Below are positions 20,447 through 29,865 of a DNA stretch of 64,000 nucleotides, in pieces. Under the pieces are notes generated by a model. It was not told the origin of the DNA, searched no databases, and saw only the letters and a list, made by a program, of their open reading frames with translations. Numbering within the stretch: the stretch's first letter is position 1; each line of letters opens with the position of its first letter. The stretch comes from DASXRU01 sp033856235 (GTDB taxonomy: Bacteria > Acidobacteriota > Blastocatellia > Pyrinomonadales > Pyrinomonadaceae), in assembly GCA_033856235.1 (NCBI GenBank), contig JAWVFI010000078.1:68030-132029 (forward strand), written 5' to 3'. The position numbers and the translations under genes were made by a program.

Positions 20447-21313
20447 ATGAGAACCAGAATTTCACCCGATGCGCGGCCACAAGCAGTGACGCTTCTAATA
20501 GCCGCCACTCTTTCCATAGCGCTCTGGTTCATTCCTTACGCGGAGATGCTAACGTATCCATTCCGCATTTTTGTCACCTTCATCCATGAAGGCGGACATG
20601 CCATCGCTGCTCTGCTGACGGGTAATTCCGTGGCCAGCATGAGCGTGGCGATGAACGCGAGCGGTGAAACGTACACCACGCAGGGCGGCAGGTTGGCGCA
20701 AATGTTCGTAGCCAGCGCCGGCTATATTGGCGCTATGGCGTACGGCGCTTTGTTACTCGTGTTAATTCGCCGTGCGGTTGCCGCGCGCATCGTGTTGCTC
20801 GGATCGGCAGTGCTGATCTTCGGTCTGACACTCATTTTTGGATTGATTAAGCCGCTGATGTCGGGCGTTTCCGGCGCCCTCGCAGGCGTGCCGTTTACTT
20901 TGCTTGCAGGAGTCTTACTGGCAGCAGGTCTGTTCGCGATCGCCAGGTTTACCAAGCCACGCGTGGCGATGTTTTTTGTCAGCCTGCTGGCAGTGCAATG
21001 CGTCCTGAACGCGTTGCTGGATTTGAAAACGGTCTTCTTTCTCTCGTCGCCGTTTGCACCCAGCGTTCCTACCGATGCGGTGAACATGGCTAAGGCCACC
21101 GGCCTGCCGGCGTTGCTCTGGGCGGTAGTCTGGATCGGCGCTGCAATTACGATGTTGGTGATAGCGATGCGCTTTTATGTAGTCAGGGGACGCGACAATT
21201 TGTTCCAGCCCGACCTTTCATTCCCCCAGATGCCGGTGATCGACATCCCTCGCGATTTAGCTGCCGGCACCCCCGCATCGTTGAGCCCGGCCAGCAAGAG
21301 CCACAGCGTCTGA
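20447..21313 (+). CDS. M50-family membrane metallopeptidase-like protein
   Basis: A 288-residue integral membrane protein of the M50/peptidase-M50B type. The zinc motif is HEGGH in IFVTFIHEGGHAIAALLTG, inside a membrane-proximal helix. Several further helices follow (FVASAGYIGAMAYGALLLVL, IVLLGSAVLIFGLTLIFGLI, VPFTLLAGVLLAAGLFAIA and a last one near ALLWAVVWIGAAITMLVIAM). The NxxPDG-like second metal motif of site-2 proteases is not obvious; the AGYIGA segment fits the M50B family of stand-alone proteins. Substrate unknown. GGAGG 8 nt before ATG 20447 supports the start. The C-terminal tail is cytoplasmic-looking and Pro/Ser-rich. Confidence 0.88.
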   Translation: MRTRISPDARPQAVTLLIAATLSIALWFIPYAEMLTYPFRIFVTFIHEGGHAIAALLTGNSVASMSVAMNASGETYTTQGGRLAQMFVASAGYIGAMAYGALLLVLIRRAVAARIVLLGSAVLIFGLTLIFGLIKPLMSGVSGALAGVPFTLLAGVLLAAGLFAIARFTKPRVAMFFVSLLAVQCVLNALLDLKTVFFLSSPFAPSVPTDAVNMAKATGLPALLWAVVWIGAAITMLVIAMRFYVVRGRDNLFQPDLSFPQMPVIDIPRDLAAGTPASLSPASKSHSV

Positions 21314-21329
21314 GTCTCGAAGTTCAACG

Positions 21330-21405
21330 GATGTTTAGCGGCGGGCTACTGCCCGCCGGCTCCCTGAAATCCTAACTTGGCGGGCAGTAGCCCGCCTCTA
21401 AACGG
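21330..21405. repeat. GGCGGGCTACTGCCCGCC inverted repeat pair
   Basis: TTTAGCGGCGGGCTACTGCC (arm 21334-21358) faces GGCGGGCAGTAGCCCGCCTC (21379-21403). Both arms are internally palindromic. It sits between two convergent genes and could act as a bidirectional terminator, but no T-run is present. Confidence 0.8.
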
Positions 21406-21424
21406 TCAAGAGTTTCACTCTTCC

Positions 21425-24400
21425 TCAAAAAATAAATCGCACCTGCACCTGGAACATCCTAGGCGGATCGATGTTCGCGAACGCCGGGATGGCGTGCCCA
21501 TCCGCGCCTATCGCGTTGGCGGCGGTGAACTGACCAAAAGTCGAGACCGGTGTGTCGCCAGTGCCGAAAACCGTTACGCCGCGGCCGAGGAAGTTTCCGT
21601 GATTGAAGATATTGAAACCCTCCAGCCTGAGTAACAGGCTCTTGCCTTCAGAGATCCTGATGCGATTCTCAATGAAGATCGCGACGTCGGACGTCGGCGT
21701 ACCGCGAAACGCCGACTTTGGCATTATGCTGCCATTGATCAGGGGCCGGTCGTTGTTCGCACCGTCGCCATTGTTATCAATACCAGTAGTAGCGTTGAAA
21801 GGCCGCGCCGACGCGAGTTGTGTCAGCGTCCCGGCCGTGAAGTTGTACGGGAACCGGTAGGTGAAAGTAATGACTGCGCGGTGCCGTTGATCGACCACGC
21901 TCGGGCCGCGTTCTTCCTCGCCCAGCCGCGCGATGTTGCTTTCGTTTGGACCAATGCCATTGCCATCCGGCTCGGTGGTGTTGGTTGCCTTGGACAAGGT
22001 GTAGCTGAGGGCAGCGTATATTTTCCGGTGGCCACGATAGGTGATCTGCGTCTGCAATCCGTTGTAATCGGCGACGCCGAAGTTCGTCAACACATTTACC
22101 TGACGCACGCCACCGGCTACCGGCACGATTGGCCGTGTGTTGTTCGCCGCGGTGACGCTTCTGGTGGGATTGAGTGCCGTGCGAGTATCGAAGGGCGTCG
22201 GAGCATTCAAATCAACGGTGCGATCGATGTTGCTCAAATGCTGGTGGACGTAGTCTCCGCCGACGAACAACCCCTTGACGACTTCGCGCTCGGCGCCAAT
22301 GGATATCACCTGGCTACGTGGATTTACCAACGCGTCCGGATAATTCGGCAGCAGGTCGAAGTTCAGACCATACTTCGTAAACTGGGTGCGGTAGAAGTCG
22401 CGCAGACCTGCCTTAATGACGATGTCGCGAAACGGCAATTGCGTCGGCAGCAGCGTCCTCGGATCAAATGAAAGCGGCAAGCATGCCCCGGTCAGGCAAG
22501 TCGGGAAACCGAGTTGTCCGGGAATCGCGGTGTACGTAGTTAGACCATCGAGGCCGTTAACGAGATAACTGGCGACTGCATTGGATCGAATTTGCGTGTA
22601 ATACATCCCGTAGCCGCCGCGAATTGAAGTGCGCGAGTCCCCACCCGGATGCCAACCAAAGCCGATGCGCGGCGCGAAGTTCTGCTTTGCGTCCGTCAAG
22701 GTCTGGCGGTCATAGCGAAGGCCGGCATCGATCGTCAGATCACGGCGCACGTGAATGCTGTCCTGCACAAACGCCGTCAAAAGCCACTGCGGCAGCCGGT
22801 AGCTGTCAATCCCGAAACTGATCGGCTGCGTGTAATTCTGCACGTCGGCCAGGGTCAGCGACCCGAACGGTGCAGTGGTGGTGTTCTTGAAAGTAAACGT
22901 GCCCAGGATCGCGGTGCCCGGCTCGCTACCCGTGCCGCCAGAGGTGTGATGAATAACACTGCCCCCCAGCCGAAGGTAATGCTTGCCCAGCGACCACGAC
23001 AGCGTGTCTCCGAATTGCACCTGATGGCTATAGACGTCAGAAGTTCGCGATTGTCCGATGGTAAACGGCACGGCGCCGGCTCGGGTGTAGGTGGTTGAGA
23101 GATTCTGCGCTTCCCATAGCGTGACCGGATCGCCGTGCAGGTAAGCAAAGCGCGCTTCGTTAAGCAGCGTCGGACTGATGACCGCCGTATGATTCACCTG
23201 GGCCGTCCATGAACGGCGCGAATACCGGCGGGCGACGCTGGGAGCATTGGTGCCGCTGACAGCATCCTGCGGATTATCATCAAAGAAGCGATCGACATTC
23301 ATGCGGAACATCAACGTCTGTTTCGACGTGAGCTTGTGGTCCACCCGGCCATCGAACAGGAACTGACGATAGTGACCGGTGTAGTCGAGATGACCATCCG
23401 CCGGCAACAGGAATGCGGGCAGTGTGGACGAAAGAAAAGTCGTGCGATTCTGCCGCGTGTAGTCTGCGGTAGCGAAGAAAAAGGTCTTGTCATTGATGAT
23501 TGGCCCACCTATCGAGCCGGACACCTGGTTTAGCGCATCGGGTATATCCACGGGGTTGATGGCCTGCAAATTGGCGGGCGCAACACAAGCGGGAACCGAT
23601 GGCGGACAGTAACCTTTGGTCGAGAATGACTTCGCCTGCCAATTGCCACCCGGCCGGACTAATAACACGCCTTCGCCGTCAAAGGCATTGGTCCCGGATT
23701 TCGTGACAATGTTTAGTGCCGGACCAGAGGTCCAACCGAACTCGGAAGAAAACGCGTTCGAGAGAATTGTGATTTCCTGAATGGCGCCGATCGGTACTGT
23801 GGCAATCGCCGTCTGCCGGCCCCAGCCCTCGTCGTTGTTCGCGCCGTCGAGTGTGAAGGTGGTCGCCCGGCGTGATCCGACCCCGGTGATGAAGTAGGTC
23901 GCGTTAACGAATAAATCTCCAGTGCCCTTGCCCTGGCGGAACGCGGAATTCAGCAGCGGCAGCGAGGTGGACTTGCGACCAAGAATCGGAGTCTCGTCGA
24001 TGGTCGGACTATCGAGGCGGCGGCCAATTTGCGCATCGGCGCGCACGCCTTCAGTCGTTCCGTATACGGTGACCTCGGCTTTTTCCGAGCCTACTGACAA
24101 TGTCACATTCAGAGTCGCAGCCTCGCCTGAACGCAGCGAGATGTCTTTCCGCTCTTCGACACCGAATCCTTCGCGAGCGACGCTGACGGTGTAGGTTCCG
24201 GTTAAAGGCAGCGCTGAAATTGTGGCCCGGCCGTCAGTTCCGGAAAGCACTTCGCGCAGGGCGCCGGTGGCGTTGTTTACCACTGAAACTTTCGCGTCCT
24301 TTACCACCGCACCGTTTTGATCGACGACCACGACGATCACCGTTGCAGTGTTTGGAGACTGCGCGATAACCGGCGCTGCGATGAAGGTCAATAGCGCCAT

Positions 24401-24439
24401 CAAGAGCAGCGGCCAACGGAATAGACTTCTGGTTGTCAC
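21425..24439 (-). CDS. TonB-dependent outer-membrane receptor with carboxypeptidase-regulatory domain (Oar-like)
   Basis: A 1004-residue outer-membrane transporter. A signal peptide (LLLMALLTFIAAPVIA, residues 11-26) is followed by a carboxypeptidase-regulatory-like domain (TVIVVVVDQNGAVVKDAKVS and VAREGFGVEERKDISLRSGE). A plug region then has GVGSRRATTFTLDGANNDEG and an outer barrel with many aromatic strands (FFFATADYTRQNRTTFL). The C-terminus MFQVQVRFIF ends in Phe as expected for Bam insertion. The class is the very large acidobacterial Oar/adhesin-like group, presumed to import oligosaccharides or peptides; the substrate is unknown. GTG 24439 follows GAGGAG at 5 nt. Upstream lies a repeat-filled gap and then a secreted sugar-binding-like protein. 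Confidence 0.94.
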   Translation of the reverse strand: MTTRSLFRWPLLLMALLTFIAAPVIAQSPNTATVIVVVVDQNGAVVKDAKVSVVNNATGALREVLSGTDGRATISALPLTGTYTVSVAREGFGVEERKDISLRSGEAATLNVTLSVGSEKAEVTVYGTTEGVRADAQIGRRLDSPTIDETPILGRKSTSLPLLNSAFRQGKGTGDLFVNATYFITGVGSRRATTFTLDGANNDEGWGRQTAIATVPIGAIQEITILSNAFSSEFGWTSGPALNIVTKSGTNAFDGEGVLLVRPGGNWQAKSFSTKGYCPPSVPACVAPANLQAINPVDIPDALNQVSGSIGGPIINDKTFFFATADYTRQNRTTFLSSTLPAFLLPADGHLDYTGHYRQFLFDGRVDHKLTSKQTLMFRMNVDRFFDDNPQDAVSGTNAPSVARRYSRRSWTAQVNHTAVISPTLLNEARFAYLHGDPVTLWEAQNLSTTYTRAGAVPFTIGQSRTSDVYSHQVQFGDTLSWSLGKHYLRLGGSVIHHTSGGTGSEPGTAILGTFTFKNTTTAPFGSLTLADVQNYTQPISFGIDSYRLPQWLLTAFVQDSIHVRRDLTIDAGLRYDRQTLTDAKQNFAPRIGFGWHPGGDSRTSIRGGYGMYYTQIRSNAVASYLVNGLDGLTTYTAIPGQLGFPTCLTGACLPLSFDPRTLLPTQLPFRDIVIKAGLRDFYRTQFTKYGLNFDLLPNYPDALVNPRSQVISIGAEREVVKGLFVGGDYVHQHLSNIDRTVDLNAPTPFDTRTALNPTRSVTAANNTRPIVPVAGGVRQVNVLTNFGVADYNGLQTQITYRGHRKIYAALSYTLSKATNTTEPDGNGIGPNESNIARLGEEERGPSVVDQRHRAVITFTYRFPYNFTAGTLTQLASARPFNATTGIDNNGDGANNDRPLINGSIMPKSAFRGTPTSDVAIFIENRIRISEGKSLLLRLEGFNIFNHGNFLGRGVTVFGTGDTPVSTFGQFTAANAIGADGHAIPAFANIDPPRMFQVQVRFIF

Positions 24440-24576
24440 TTTGATCTCCTCGTCATTTTTGTGGGCTTAAGCCCAATCGCTCGGCATTGACGCGATAGAT
24501 AATCCGCAGTCTTAGAAACCAATTACTCTACGAGCAGGCCAGAATTACTACCAGCACTCGTAATAGTTGCGAGCAA

Positions 24577-24732
24577 GCCGGCTATGCCGTCTGATGTGCG
24601 GAAAGGCTGCGCCTTTCCGGGCAAACTTCCTGAGGGTCGGGTTGCGCCCTGCCAATCGGGGCGCAGCCCGAATCCTCGATTCCCGACTAACGGAAGGCCA
24701 TAGGCCTTCCGCACATCAAGCGGCTGAGCCGC
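24577..24732. repeat. GGAAAGGC/GCCTTTCC inverted repeat, copy 1
   Basis: GATGTGCGGAAAGGCTGCGC (in arm 24577-24619) faces GGAAGGCCATAGGCCTTCCG with CACATC (24692-24732). Inside, CGGGTTGCGCCCT and GGGGCGCAGCCCG pair at 24638-24670. A shorter relative is at 56285-56328. It covers most of the 293-bp gap to the upstream gene. Confidence 0.8.
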
Positions 24733-25458
24733 CTACCGGCTGACGGTGTAGTCGTCAAAATAACTAACGCTATCGGTCTTCGACCACACGCCCACACGCC
24801 CGGACACAGATTCAGCCAGAGTATAGTCCAACAAGTGTCGCCCATCGAGAGACGCTTGCAGGTTAGTGCCGTGCACCGAGATTTGTAGCGTGTGCCACGT
24901 ATTCATTTGTAGCGGCACATTCTCGGAACCTTTCTTAACAAACTTTCGCTTACCCTGGTTGAACGTCCAGAGCACCACATTGTCTTCCTTGCCATTGAAG
25001 CGCACTGCCAGGTAATCGCCATTCGGTTTCAAGTTGAAAAGGATTCCCGCGCATTGGTCCAACTGGCCGGCCACCAGTTTGAACCTAACGCTGATTTCGC
25101 CATCGTGAAAGTCATTGACATCCTTCGCCACGGCGTAGGGAAAGTAGGCGAAAGCCTTCACGTTATCGATGAATTCCTCGTGGCGCGAGCCGTAGATGGT
25201 CCGGGCCTTCCGCGCCAGCCCATCAGCCGGCTGGCCCCGCAACCACTGCCGGCCATCGACGGCGAAAACCTTCTTTCCGCCATCGTCAACCACGGACCAG
25301 TTGCCAACCACAGAAAGAAATTTTCCCGACTCGCGGCCAGGTTTTTCTTTTGACACATCAACTCGAACGTTGTGTGGATGGCTGCCTCGTTGGCCGGTGG
25401 CCGACTGCCCCGCGCCCGAAATAATCAGGGTAGCCAGCAATAACAAACGTAGTTTCAT
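24733..25458 (-). CDS. Exported LamG/DUF1080-like domain protein
   Basis: A secreted 241-residue protein with a concanavalin-like jelly-roll. The signal peptide is MKLRLLLLATLIISGAGQS. Jelly-roll features are DFHDGEISVRFKLVAGQLDQ, CAGILFNLKPNGDYLAVRFN, LQMNTWHTLQISVHGTNLQ and the closing RVGVWSKTDSVSYFDDYTV. This order is that of 3-keto-disaccharide-hydrolase/DUF1080 type domains, which bind or cleave sugars; no catalytic residues can be assigned here. ATG 25458 is preceded by AAAGGAA at 5 nt, better than a TTG 15 nt upstream. It lies next to the TonB receptor on the same strand, so a shared glycan-uptake role is conceivable. Confidence 0.8.
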   Translation of the reverse strand: MKLRLLLLATLIISGAGQSATGQRGSHPHNVRVDVSKEKPGRESGKFLSVVGNWSVVDDGGKKVFAVDGRQWLRGQPADGLARKARTIYGSRHEEFIDNVKAFAYFPYAVAKDVNDFHDGEISVRFKLVAGQLDQCAGILFNLKPNGDYLAVRFNGKEDNVVLWTFNQGKRKFVKKGSENVPLQMNTWHTLQISVHGTNLQASLDGRHLLDYTLAESVSGRVGVWSKTDSVSYFDDYTVSR

Positions 25459-25499
25459 TATCGTTCCTTTCAAGTCCCTTAGTTTTAGTTTCTCGTTCT

Positions 25500-25725
25500 A
25501 TTCCTCTTCCTCTGGGAGGGGTTAGGGGAGGGCCTGTAACCAGACACGCCAAGTTGTTCCCAACGCGCGGCCTTGATGGCCGCGCGCCATCTGAGAGTGG
25601 CAATAATTCCTTCGTCGCACAAAAACATAACGTGTGGCGCGCGGCCATCGAGGCCGCGCGTGCTACAAGTAAAGACGGAACGCGCAAGCCCTCCCCTAAC
25701 CCCTCCCAGAGGGCGGGGAAAAACC
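25500..25725. repeat. CTCCC/GCGCGGCC composite repeat, copy 2
   Basis: Outer arms CCTCTGGGAGGGGTTAGGGG (left) and CCCTCCCCTAACCCCTCCCA (right) enclose two GCGCGGCC palindromes (25563-25588 and 25635-25660). The middle region contains GGCAATAATTCCTTCGTCGC, which recurs inverted in copy 4 at about 59893-59912. This shows the copies share sequence beyond their palindromes. Confidence 0.9.
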
Positions 25726-25749
25726 TGAGATGAGGGCAATGCCTTCCTT

Positions 25750-27063
25750 TCATCTTCGTACTAACCACCAGGTCAGAATCGTCAGCAGCGGCCAGAGCGC
25801 ATAGAAAATGCCCGCCGCCCACTTCGGCCGGGTCGCCAGCGGATACCCTGGGAAATCCTCCGTCTCAGCCCGCGCCGGAGCAACAATGTGCGCGAGGCCG
25901 TAGAGTTGTTCCAGCACCACCGGTTCAATGGTGGAACGCTCCATCACTTTTTGGTCCTTCAGCTGGTACCAGATCTCACCGTAATGCTCGTCGGCTCCTT
26001 CAAATAATCCGGTCTGACTGTTGGCTGCATAGTCAACTTCCAAATGCGGCAGGATGCGCCGGAGCTTTTTCACGATGTTCTGATCGAGATCAGTTAGCCG
26101 AGGATCTTCGGGCGCCAAATAGACCGTCATGCGCAAATCGTCTTTGATCTGACTCAAGGCCAGTTCGTCGGCCACTGAAAAAGAGTTTCGACGATTCTCA
26201 CTCAAGTCCCAACCCGCTCGCATCCCGCCAACCGCCACCATCGCGCCGGCAATAAGCACAATCAAAGCGCCGGTCGCCAACAATCGCGCGCGCAAACTGC
26301 GACCTGTATCCAGCCAGACCACTGCCAGCGCCAATCCGGCAATGATGACGGCCAGCATGACGATGACCGTGCTCAGTCGTAACATTCCCTGCTCAAAGAA
26401 ACGTAAGGCCGCAGTGGGCGTGTAATTTGCGAGTTGCGCCAGCAAGCCCCCGCGTCCCGCGGCGATGAAATCAATGGCCCATGTTCCGACGGTAAACCCG
26501 AGAGTCACGATCGCCGCGCTGGCCGCACTTTCCGCAATCGCCGCGGCGGCAACTCCGATAGCGCCGCTCAACATCACCCGCAGCAGGTGACCCAACAGCA
26601 GGTTTCCGGTCTCCGGGCGATACAAGTGACCGCCGTAGATCTTCCACAAAGCCAGGGCCAATAACCCTGGCACCAGGGCGATCAACCAGCCACCGAGCAA
26701 TACCAATCCCTTGGCGAGAACTTTGCTGGGCAGGCTGCCGGGAAACTGCAGCGCCAACTTCAATCCACCGCTTTGCTTTTCGGAAGCAATCGCCCGGATA
26801 GCCACAAACGGAAACAACAGGGTCGCAGCCAGATCGTACGCTCCGAAAGTGGGGACCAGAATACCGTCAAGCGGAGTCAGACCCTGCGCCAGCGCCGCTG
26901 ATCCGCCCCCCATGCCACTGGCCTCGGCATAGAGGTTCACGGCGATGATGAAGCCATGGCCCACGAGTGGCCCCATCATGATCAGCAGTAGCCAGAATGC
27001 GCGCGAAGCCATTAGCTCGCGCCATTCCTTGGATACCAGGAGAAGAAAGTTACGTGAGCGCAA
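25750..27063 (-). CDS. ABC-2 type transporter permease with GldG-like C-terminal part
   Basis: A 437-residue membrane protein. The first ~270 residues are an ABC-2 permease with helices such as AFWLLLIMMGPLVGHGFIIA, LVLLGGWLIALVPGLLALAL, and VTLGFTVGTWAIDFIAAG, and the family EKQSGGLKLAL loop. After a further helix (LVLIAGAMVAVGGMRAGW) comes a periplasmic-like domain starting at DLSENRRNSFSVADELALSQ, IKDDLRMTVYLAPEDPRLTD, the pattern of GldG/ABC-type substrate-binding-like domains. A last helix is IFYALWPLLTILTWWLV. Gliding-type systems have GldF and GldG as separate proteins; here the two resemble a fusion. It overlaps the upstream ATPase gene by 14 nt and follows it in an operon. Confidence 0.87.
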   Translation of the reverse strand: MRSRNFLLLVSKEWRELMASRAFWLLLIMMGPLVGHGFIIAVNLYAEASGMGGGSAALAQGLTPLDGILVPTFGAYDLAATLLFPFVAIRAIASEKQSGGLKLALQFPGSLPSKVLAKGLVLLGGWLIALVPGLLALALWKIYGGHLYRPETGNLLLGHLLRVMLSGAIGVAAAAIAESAASAAIVTLGFTVGTWAIDFIAAGRGGLLAQLANYTPTAALRFFEQGMLRLSTVIVMLAVIIAGLALAVVWLDTGRSLRARLLATGALIVLIAGAMVAVGGMRAGWDLSENRRNSFSVADELALSQIKDDLRMTVYLAPEDPRLTDLDQNIVKKLRRILPHLEVDYAANSQTGLFEGADEHYGEIWYQLKDQKVMERSTIEPVVLEQLYGLAHIVAPARAETEDFPGYPLATRPKWAAGIFYALWPLLTILTWWLVRR

Positions 27064-27763
27064 GAAAGACTTCCTCTACTCCGCCCTCGGCCAAATCGGC
27101 CTGAGCGCGTAGTTCATCGAGGCTTCCGGCGCCGGCTACCCTTCCGCCGCTCAAAAGCACCAGCCGATCGCACACTCGACCGGCATCAACGAGTTGATGT
27201 ATGGACAGCATCAGGGTCCTGCCTTTGGCGGCGTGGCTTCGAAGCAATGTCATTACATCTCGCGTCTGCCGCAGGTCCAAACCATCAAAGGGTTCGTCAA
27301 GCAGCAGCAAGGGCTGTGCGGTGAGCAAGCCCAGGGCCAGCAGCACTCTTTTACGCTCGCCTTTGGATAGCGACGAAATGCGAGCCGGCATCAACGCGCC
27401 AAGTCGCAGCGGCTCTGTCAGCGCGGTTGCATCTGATGCGCTGCACTGGTAAAGCCGGGCAAAAAAATCAAGCGCCCACTTAACAGATTGCTCGGCCCAC
27501 GGAAGGATCGCATCGGGCAAATAGAACAGAGCTTCTTTGCGTCGCGCACGCGGCAGGACTCGTTCATTGAAGTTGACGGTCCCCGCGTCGGCGGGCAACA
27601 GGCCCGCTATGCATTCCAGCAGGGTCGTCTTTCCGGAACCATTCGGGCCAATTAGTCCCAACACTTCGCCGCCGCGCACAGAGAAGTTTACATCTTCCAA
27701 TACGCGGCGTTTGCTGAAGCTCTTGGTAATGCTTTTGATTGTTAGCAAGTCGTTCACAGGCAT
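27050..27763 (-). CDS. ABC transporter ATP-binding protein
   Basis: ATPase partner of the permease directly downstream. Walker A is GLIGPNGSGKTTLLECIAG; the signature is ISSLSKGERKRVLLALGLL; Walker B is LLLLDEPFDGLDLRQTRDVM; and the switch His is in TLMLSIHQLVDAGRVCDRLV. Substrate unknown; with the GldG-like permease it may export or assemble an envelope component. I use ATG 27763 (MPVNDLLTIKSITKSF), 237 residues, because ABC ATPases begin there; an open frame runs another 53 codons upstream to a TTG but shows no family similarity and no ribosome binding site. The 3' end overlaps the permease by 14 nt. Confidence 0.93.
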   Translation of the reverse strand: MPVNDLLTIKSITKSFSKRRVLEDVNFSVRGGEVLGLIGPNGSGKTTLLECIAGLLPADAGTVNFNERVLPRARRKEALFYLPDAILPWAEQSVKWALDFFARLYQCSASDATALTEPLRLGALMPARISSLSKGERKRVLLALGLLTAQPLLLLDEPFDGLDLRQTRDVMTLLRSHAAKGRTLMLSIHQLVDAGRVCDRLVLLSGGRVAGAGSLDELRAQADLAEGGVEEVFLALT

Positions 27764-28065
27764 CAGAGTTGCATAGTCAGAAGTTGTGCCGGTACTGCTC
27801 TGCACAAGAACTCCAATTTCAACGCCGATCTCGGGCGTTGTCACTTCTTTGCTTCGAATTGCCGAGGACTTTTTTGCAAAGCCTCCCACTACTTCAAACC
27901 TCAGAGCAGGGCGGATCCCCAAACTCGCATCATCGCTCAGGGTCTTGAGAAATCCTTGAGAAGAATAAAACCAAGTGTTTTCGCGGAGGGGTAAACTGAA
28001 GAGCGTAACTGCTACCCGTAACTACTACTAGGCTTCGTAGTCATGGGTAGGGTTGCTTCTTTCGT

Positions 28066-28322
28066 CTCGCCCTCCCGCTGGGAGGGTTGGGGGGGGGCTT
28101 GCGGCGCCCGTTTCGTCAAACACATACGCGCGGCCTCGATGGCCGCGCGCCTACTGCGCTTGAGTCATGCGGTACAAATGCAGAATCACCGCCCCTTAAT
28201 CTTACTCGCCACTTGACGTCCCACAACTTTCAGAACTGCGCGCGGGCCATCGAGGCCGCGCGTCAGTGTGTAGTCCCATCCGACTCGTCGCAGGCCCTCC
28301 CCTGCCCCTCCCAAGGGGAGAG
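28066..28322. repeat. CTCCC/GCGCGGCC composite repeat, copy 3
   Basis: Outer arms CCTCCCGCTGGGAGGGTTGG (left) and GGCCCTCCCCTGCCCCTCCC (right) enclose palindromes at 28129-28150 and 28239-28262 (CGCGCGGGCCATCGAGGCCG). It occupies most of the gap between the ABC genes and the M56 gene; nothing else is seen in that gap. Confidence 0.88.
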
Positions 28323-28372
28323 GAATAAAAAGACAAATAAACTGAAATTAGGGACTTAGTTAATACTGGGCT

Positions 28373-29368
28373 CTAATCGAGGAGATATACGGCCTGCTCA
28401 ATGAGGGTGTGGACTGTGGCCAGCACGGATGTGTACGAGGCGAAAAAGATAACCACAAAAAGCAGAGTCAGCGGAGCGGTCCATTTCAGCGTTCTCCGAA
28501 TACTCCAGCCGCCGCGCTGACGTGGTGTCCCGGCCAGCATCACGAGGCGCTTCACTCGCGATTTTATTCCGCCCGGTTCGTCGCCTACCAGAAAGACTCC
28601 GGCAGGCATCGCTGGTCGCGCGCCGCTGGGAATCATGCGCGCAATCTTGACCAGAGCCGATGCGAGATCCAGAGCGACGCGCGGACCGCGTCCGGCGGCG
28701 TGCTCATCTGCCGCGGATTCGGAAGCTTCGGACCAGTCCCGGTCCAGACTGCGACCGCAGGGAATAATCAGCAGTACGTTGCGACAAACATGCAGTAAGC
28801 CTCGCTTCAGATTGTCACGGGCCACCAGGTGGCCCACTTCGTGGAGGATCGCACTGGAGATTTCCTCGGGCTGCAGGCTTTCAAAAATTTGAGTGGCGAT
28901 AAAGAGTCGCGGGCGCAATATGCCGACAATGGCTATCACTGGAAACTGGTGCGAGATCTGGTAGGACGGAATATTTACCCCCGGCACGATTATCTGTTTC
29001 GCCTGCGACAGCCAATCCGCGGTGAGCCGGGCGGTCGCCCGCCATGACGCTATTCCGCGAACCACGGCCAATCCAATTCCCGCCGCTGAAGCCAGCGCCA
29101 GGATGCCGAGTTTGTAACCTACATCTTCATTGGTCGCCCGCGGCTCGTGGGCCACGTAAGCCGGGATAACCAGCAGCGCCAGACCGGCCAGGCCCGCCGC
29201 TACCGGAATGACTCGCAACAGAAAGAGGCTCCCGGCCTGCATATCGGCTGGCCAGGTTCGCGTGTACCGGCCCAAGAATCGCCAGGCAATGTCAGCCAGC
29301 AGCGTAGCCAGGCTATTAAAGGTCAACAGCGCCGCCAGCAGTATCGATAATCCCAGCAACAGGTACAT
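28373..29368 (-). CDS. M56/BlaR1-like membrane metallopeptidase
   Basis: A 331-residue membrane protease. N-terminal helices (YLLLGLSILLAALLTFNSLA and FLLRVIPVAAGLAGLALLVI) are followed by a cytosolic or membrane-facing zinc domain with ISSAILHEVGHLVARDN (HEVGH) and the downstream Glu in ASESAADEHAAGRGPRVA. The C-terminal helix is WTAPLTLLFVVIFFASYTSV. No sensor penicillin-binding domain is attached, unlike BlaR1. It is encoded 2 bp after the BlaI-like repressor gene, so it likely cleaves or controls that repressor in response to an unknown signal. Confidence 0.9.
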   Translation of the reverse strand: MYLLLGLSILLAALLTFNSLATLLADIAWRFLGRYTRTWPADMQAGSLFLLRVIPVAAGLAGLALLVIPAYVAHEPRATNEDVGYKLGILALASAAGIGLAVVRGIASWRATARLTADWLSQAKQIIVPGVNIPSYQISHQFPVIAIVGILRPRLFIATQIFESLQPEEISSAILHEVGHLVARDNLKRGLLHVCRNVLLIIPCGRSLDRDWSEASESAADEHAAGRGPRVALDLASALVKIARMIPSGARPAMPAGVFLVGDEPGGIKSRVKRLVMLAGTPRQRGGWSIRRTLKWTAPLTLLFVVIFFASYTSVLATVHTLIEQAVYLLD

Positions 29369-29370
29369 GT

Positions 29371-29814
29371 TCAGTTCGACTGATCCAGCTCTTGCCGTTT
29401 CTCCTGAATCAAACGATCCAGTTCATCCAATAATTCGCGGTCATGTTGCGTTACCGCATCAACGATGCAGGCCAGCACCGGCCCGACCGCATCCGCATCG
29501 CGCCCGAGCAAACCGTCAATCACGTCTTCCCGGATTCCCTGCTCCAGCTCCTCGGCGGATACGCGAGCTGAATAGTAAAACGCGCGACCTTCTTTTCGCC
29601 GCCCCAGGAGTTGTTTTTTATAAAGACGATCGAGCGTCGTCATCAAGGTCGTGTAAGCCACTTGCTCTTTGAAAGCGACAAAGATGTCGCGCACGCTGAC
29701 TTCGTCACTACGCCATAGCTCTTCCAGGACCTGGCGCTCCAGCTTTCCCAGAGCGAGCGAAGCTACCTCGCGTGGCCGGCGAAATCCGCGCAAAAGAAAC
29801 CGGGCTGTCTTCAT
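29371..29814 (-). CDS. BlaI/MecI/CopY-family transcriptional repressor
   Basis: A 147-residue winged-helix repressor: ASLALGKLERQVLEELWRSD, then EVSVRDIFVAFKEQVAYTTL and MTTLDRLYKKQLLGRRKEGR. A C-terminal dimerisation region follows (VSAEELEQGIREDVIDGLLG). These regulators are inactivated by cleavage by a partner M56 protease, the next gene downstream 2 bp away. ATG 29814 (MKTARFLLRGF) was chosen; a TTG 39 nt upstream has no ribosome binding site. The target promoter is unknown; autoregulation through the repeat-rich leader is likely (inference). A charged N-terminal tail of about 20 residues precedes the fold. Confidence 0.92.
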   Translation of the reverse strand: MKTARFLLRGFRRPREVASLALGKLERQVLEELWRSDEVSVRDIFVAFKEQVAYTTLMTTLDRLYKKQLLGRRKEGRAFYYSARVSAEELEQGIREDVIDGLLGRDADAVGPVLACIVDAVTQHDRELLDELDRLIQEKRQELDQSN

Positions 29815-29865
29815 GATGCGGGCATTGTTGGCTAAAGGCGGTGGTCGTGTCAATCCGGAGGACTA

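Noticed and set aside
21425..25458. A polysaccharide-utilisation locus (SusC/SusD pair)
   Set aside because: The receptor has a carboxypeptidase-regulatory plug of the Oar type and no SusD-like gene is adjacent.
27764..27922. N-terminal extension of the ABC ATPase frame
   Set aside because: ABC ATPases start at the MPVNDLL segment; the extension looks random and has no ribosome binding site.
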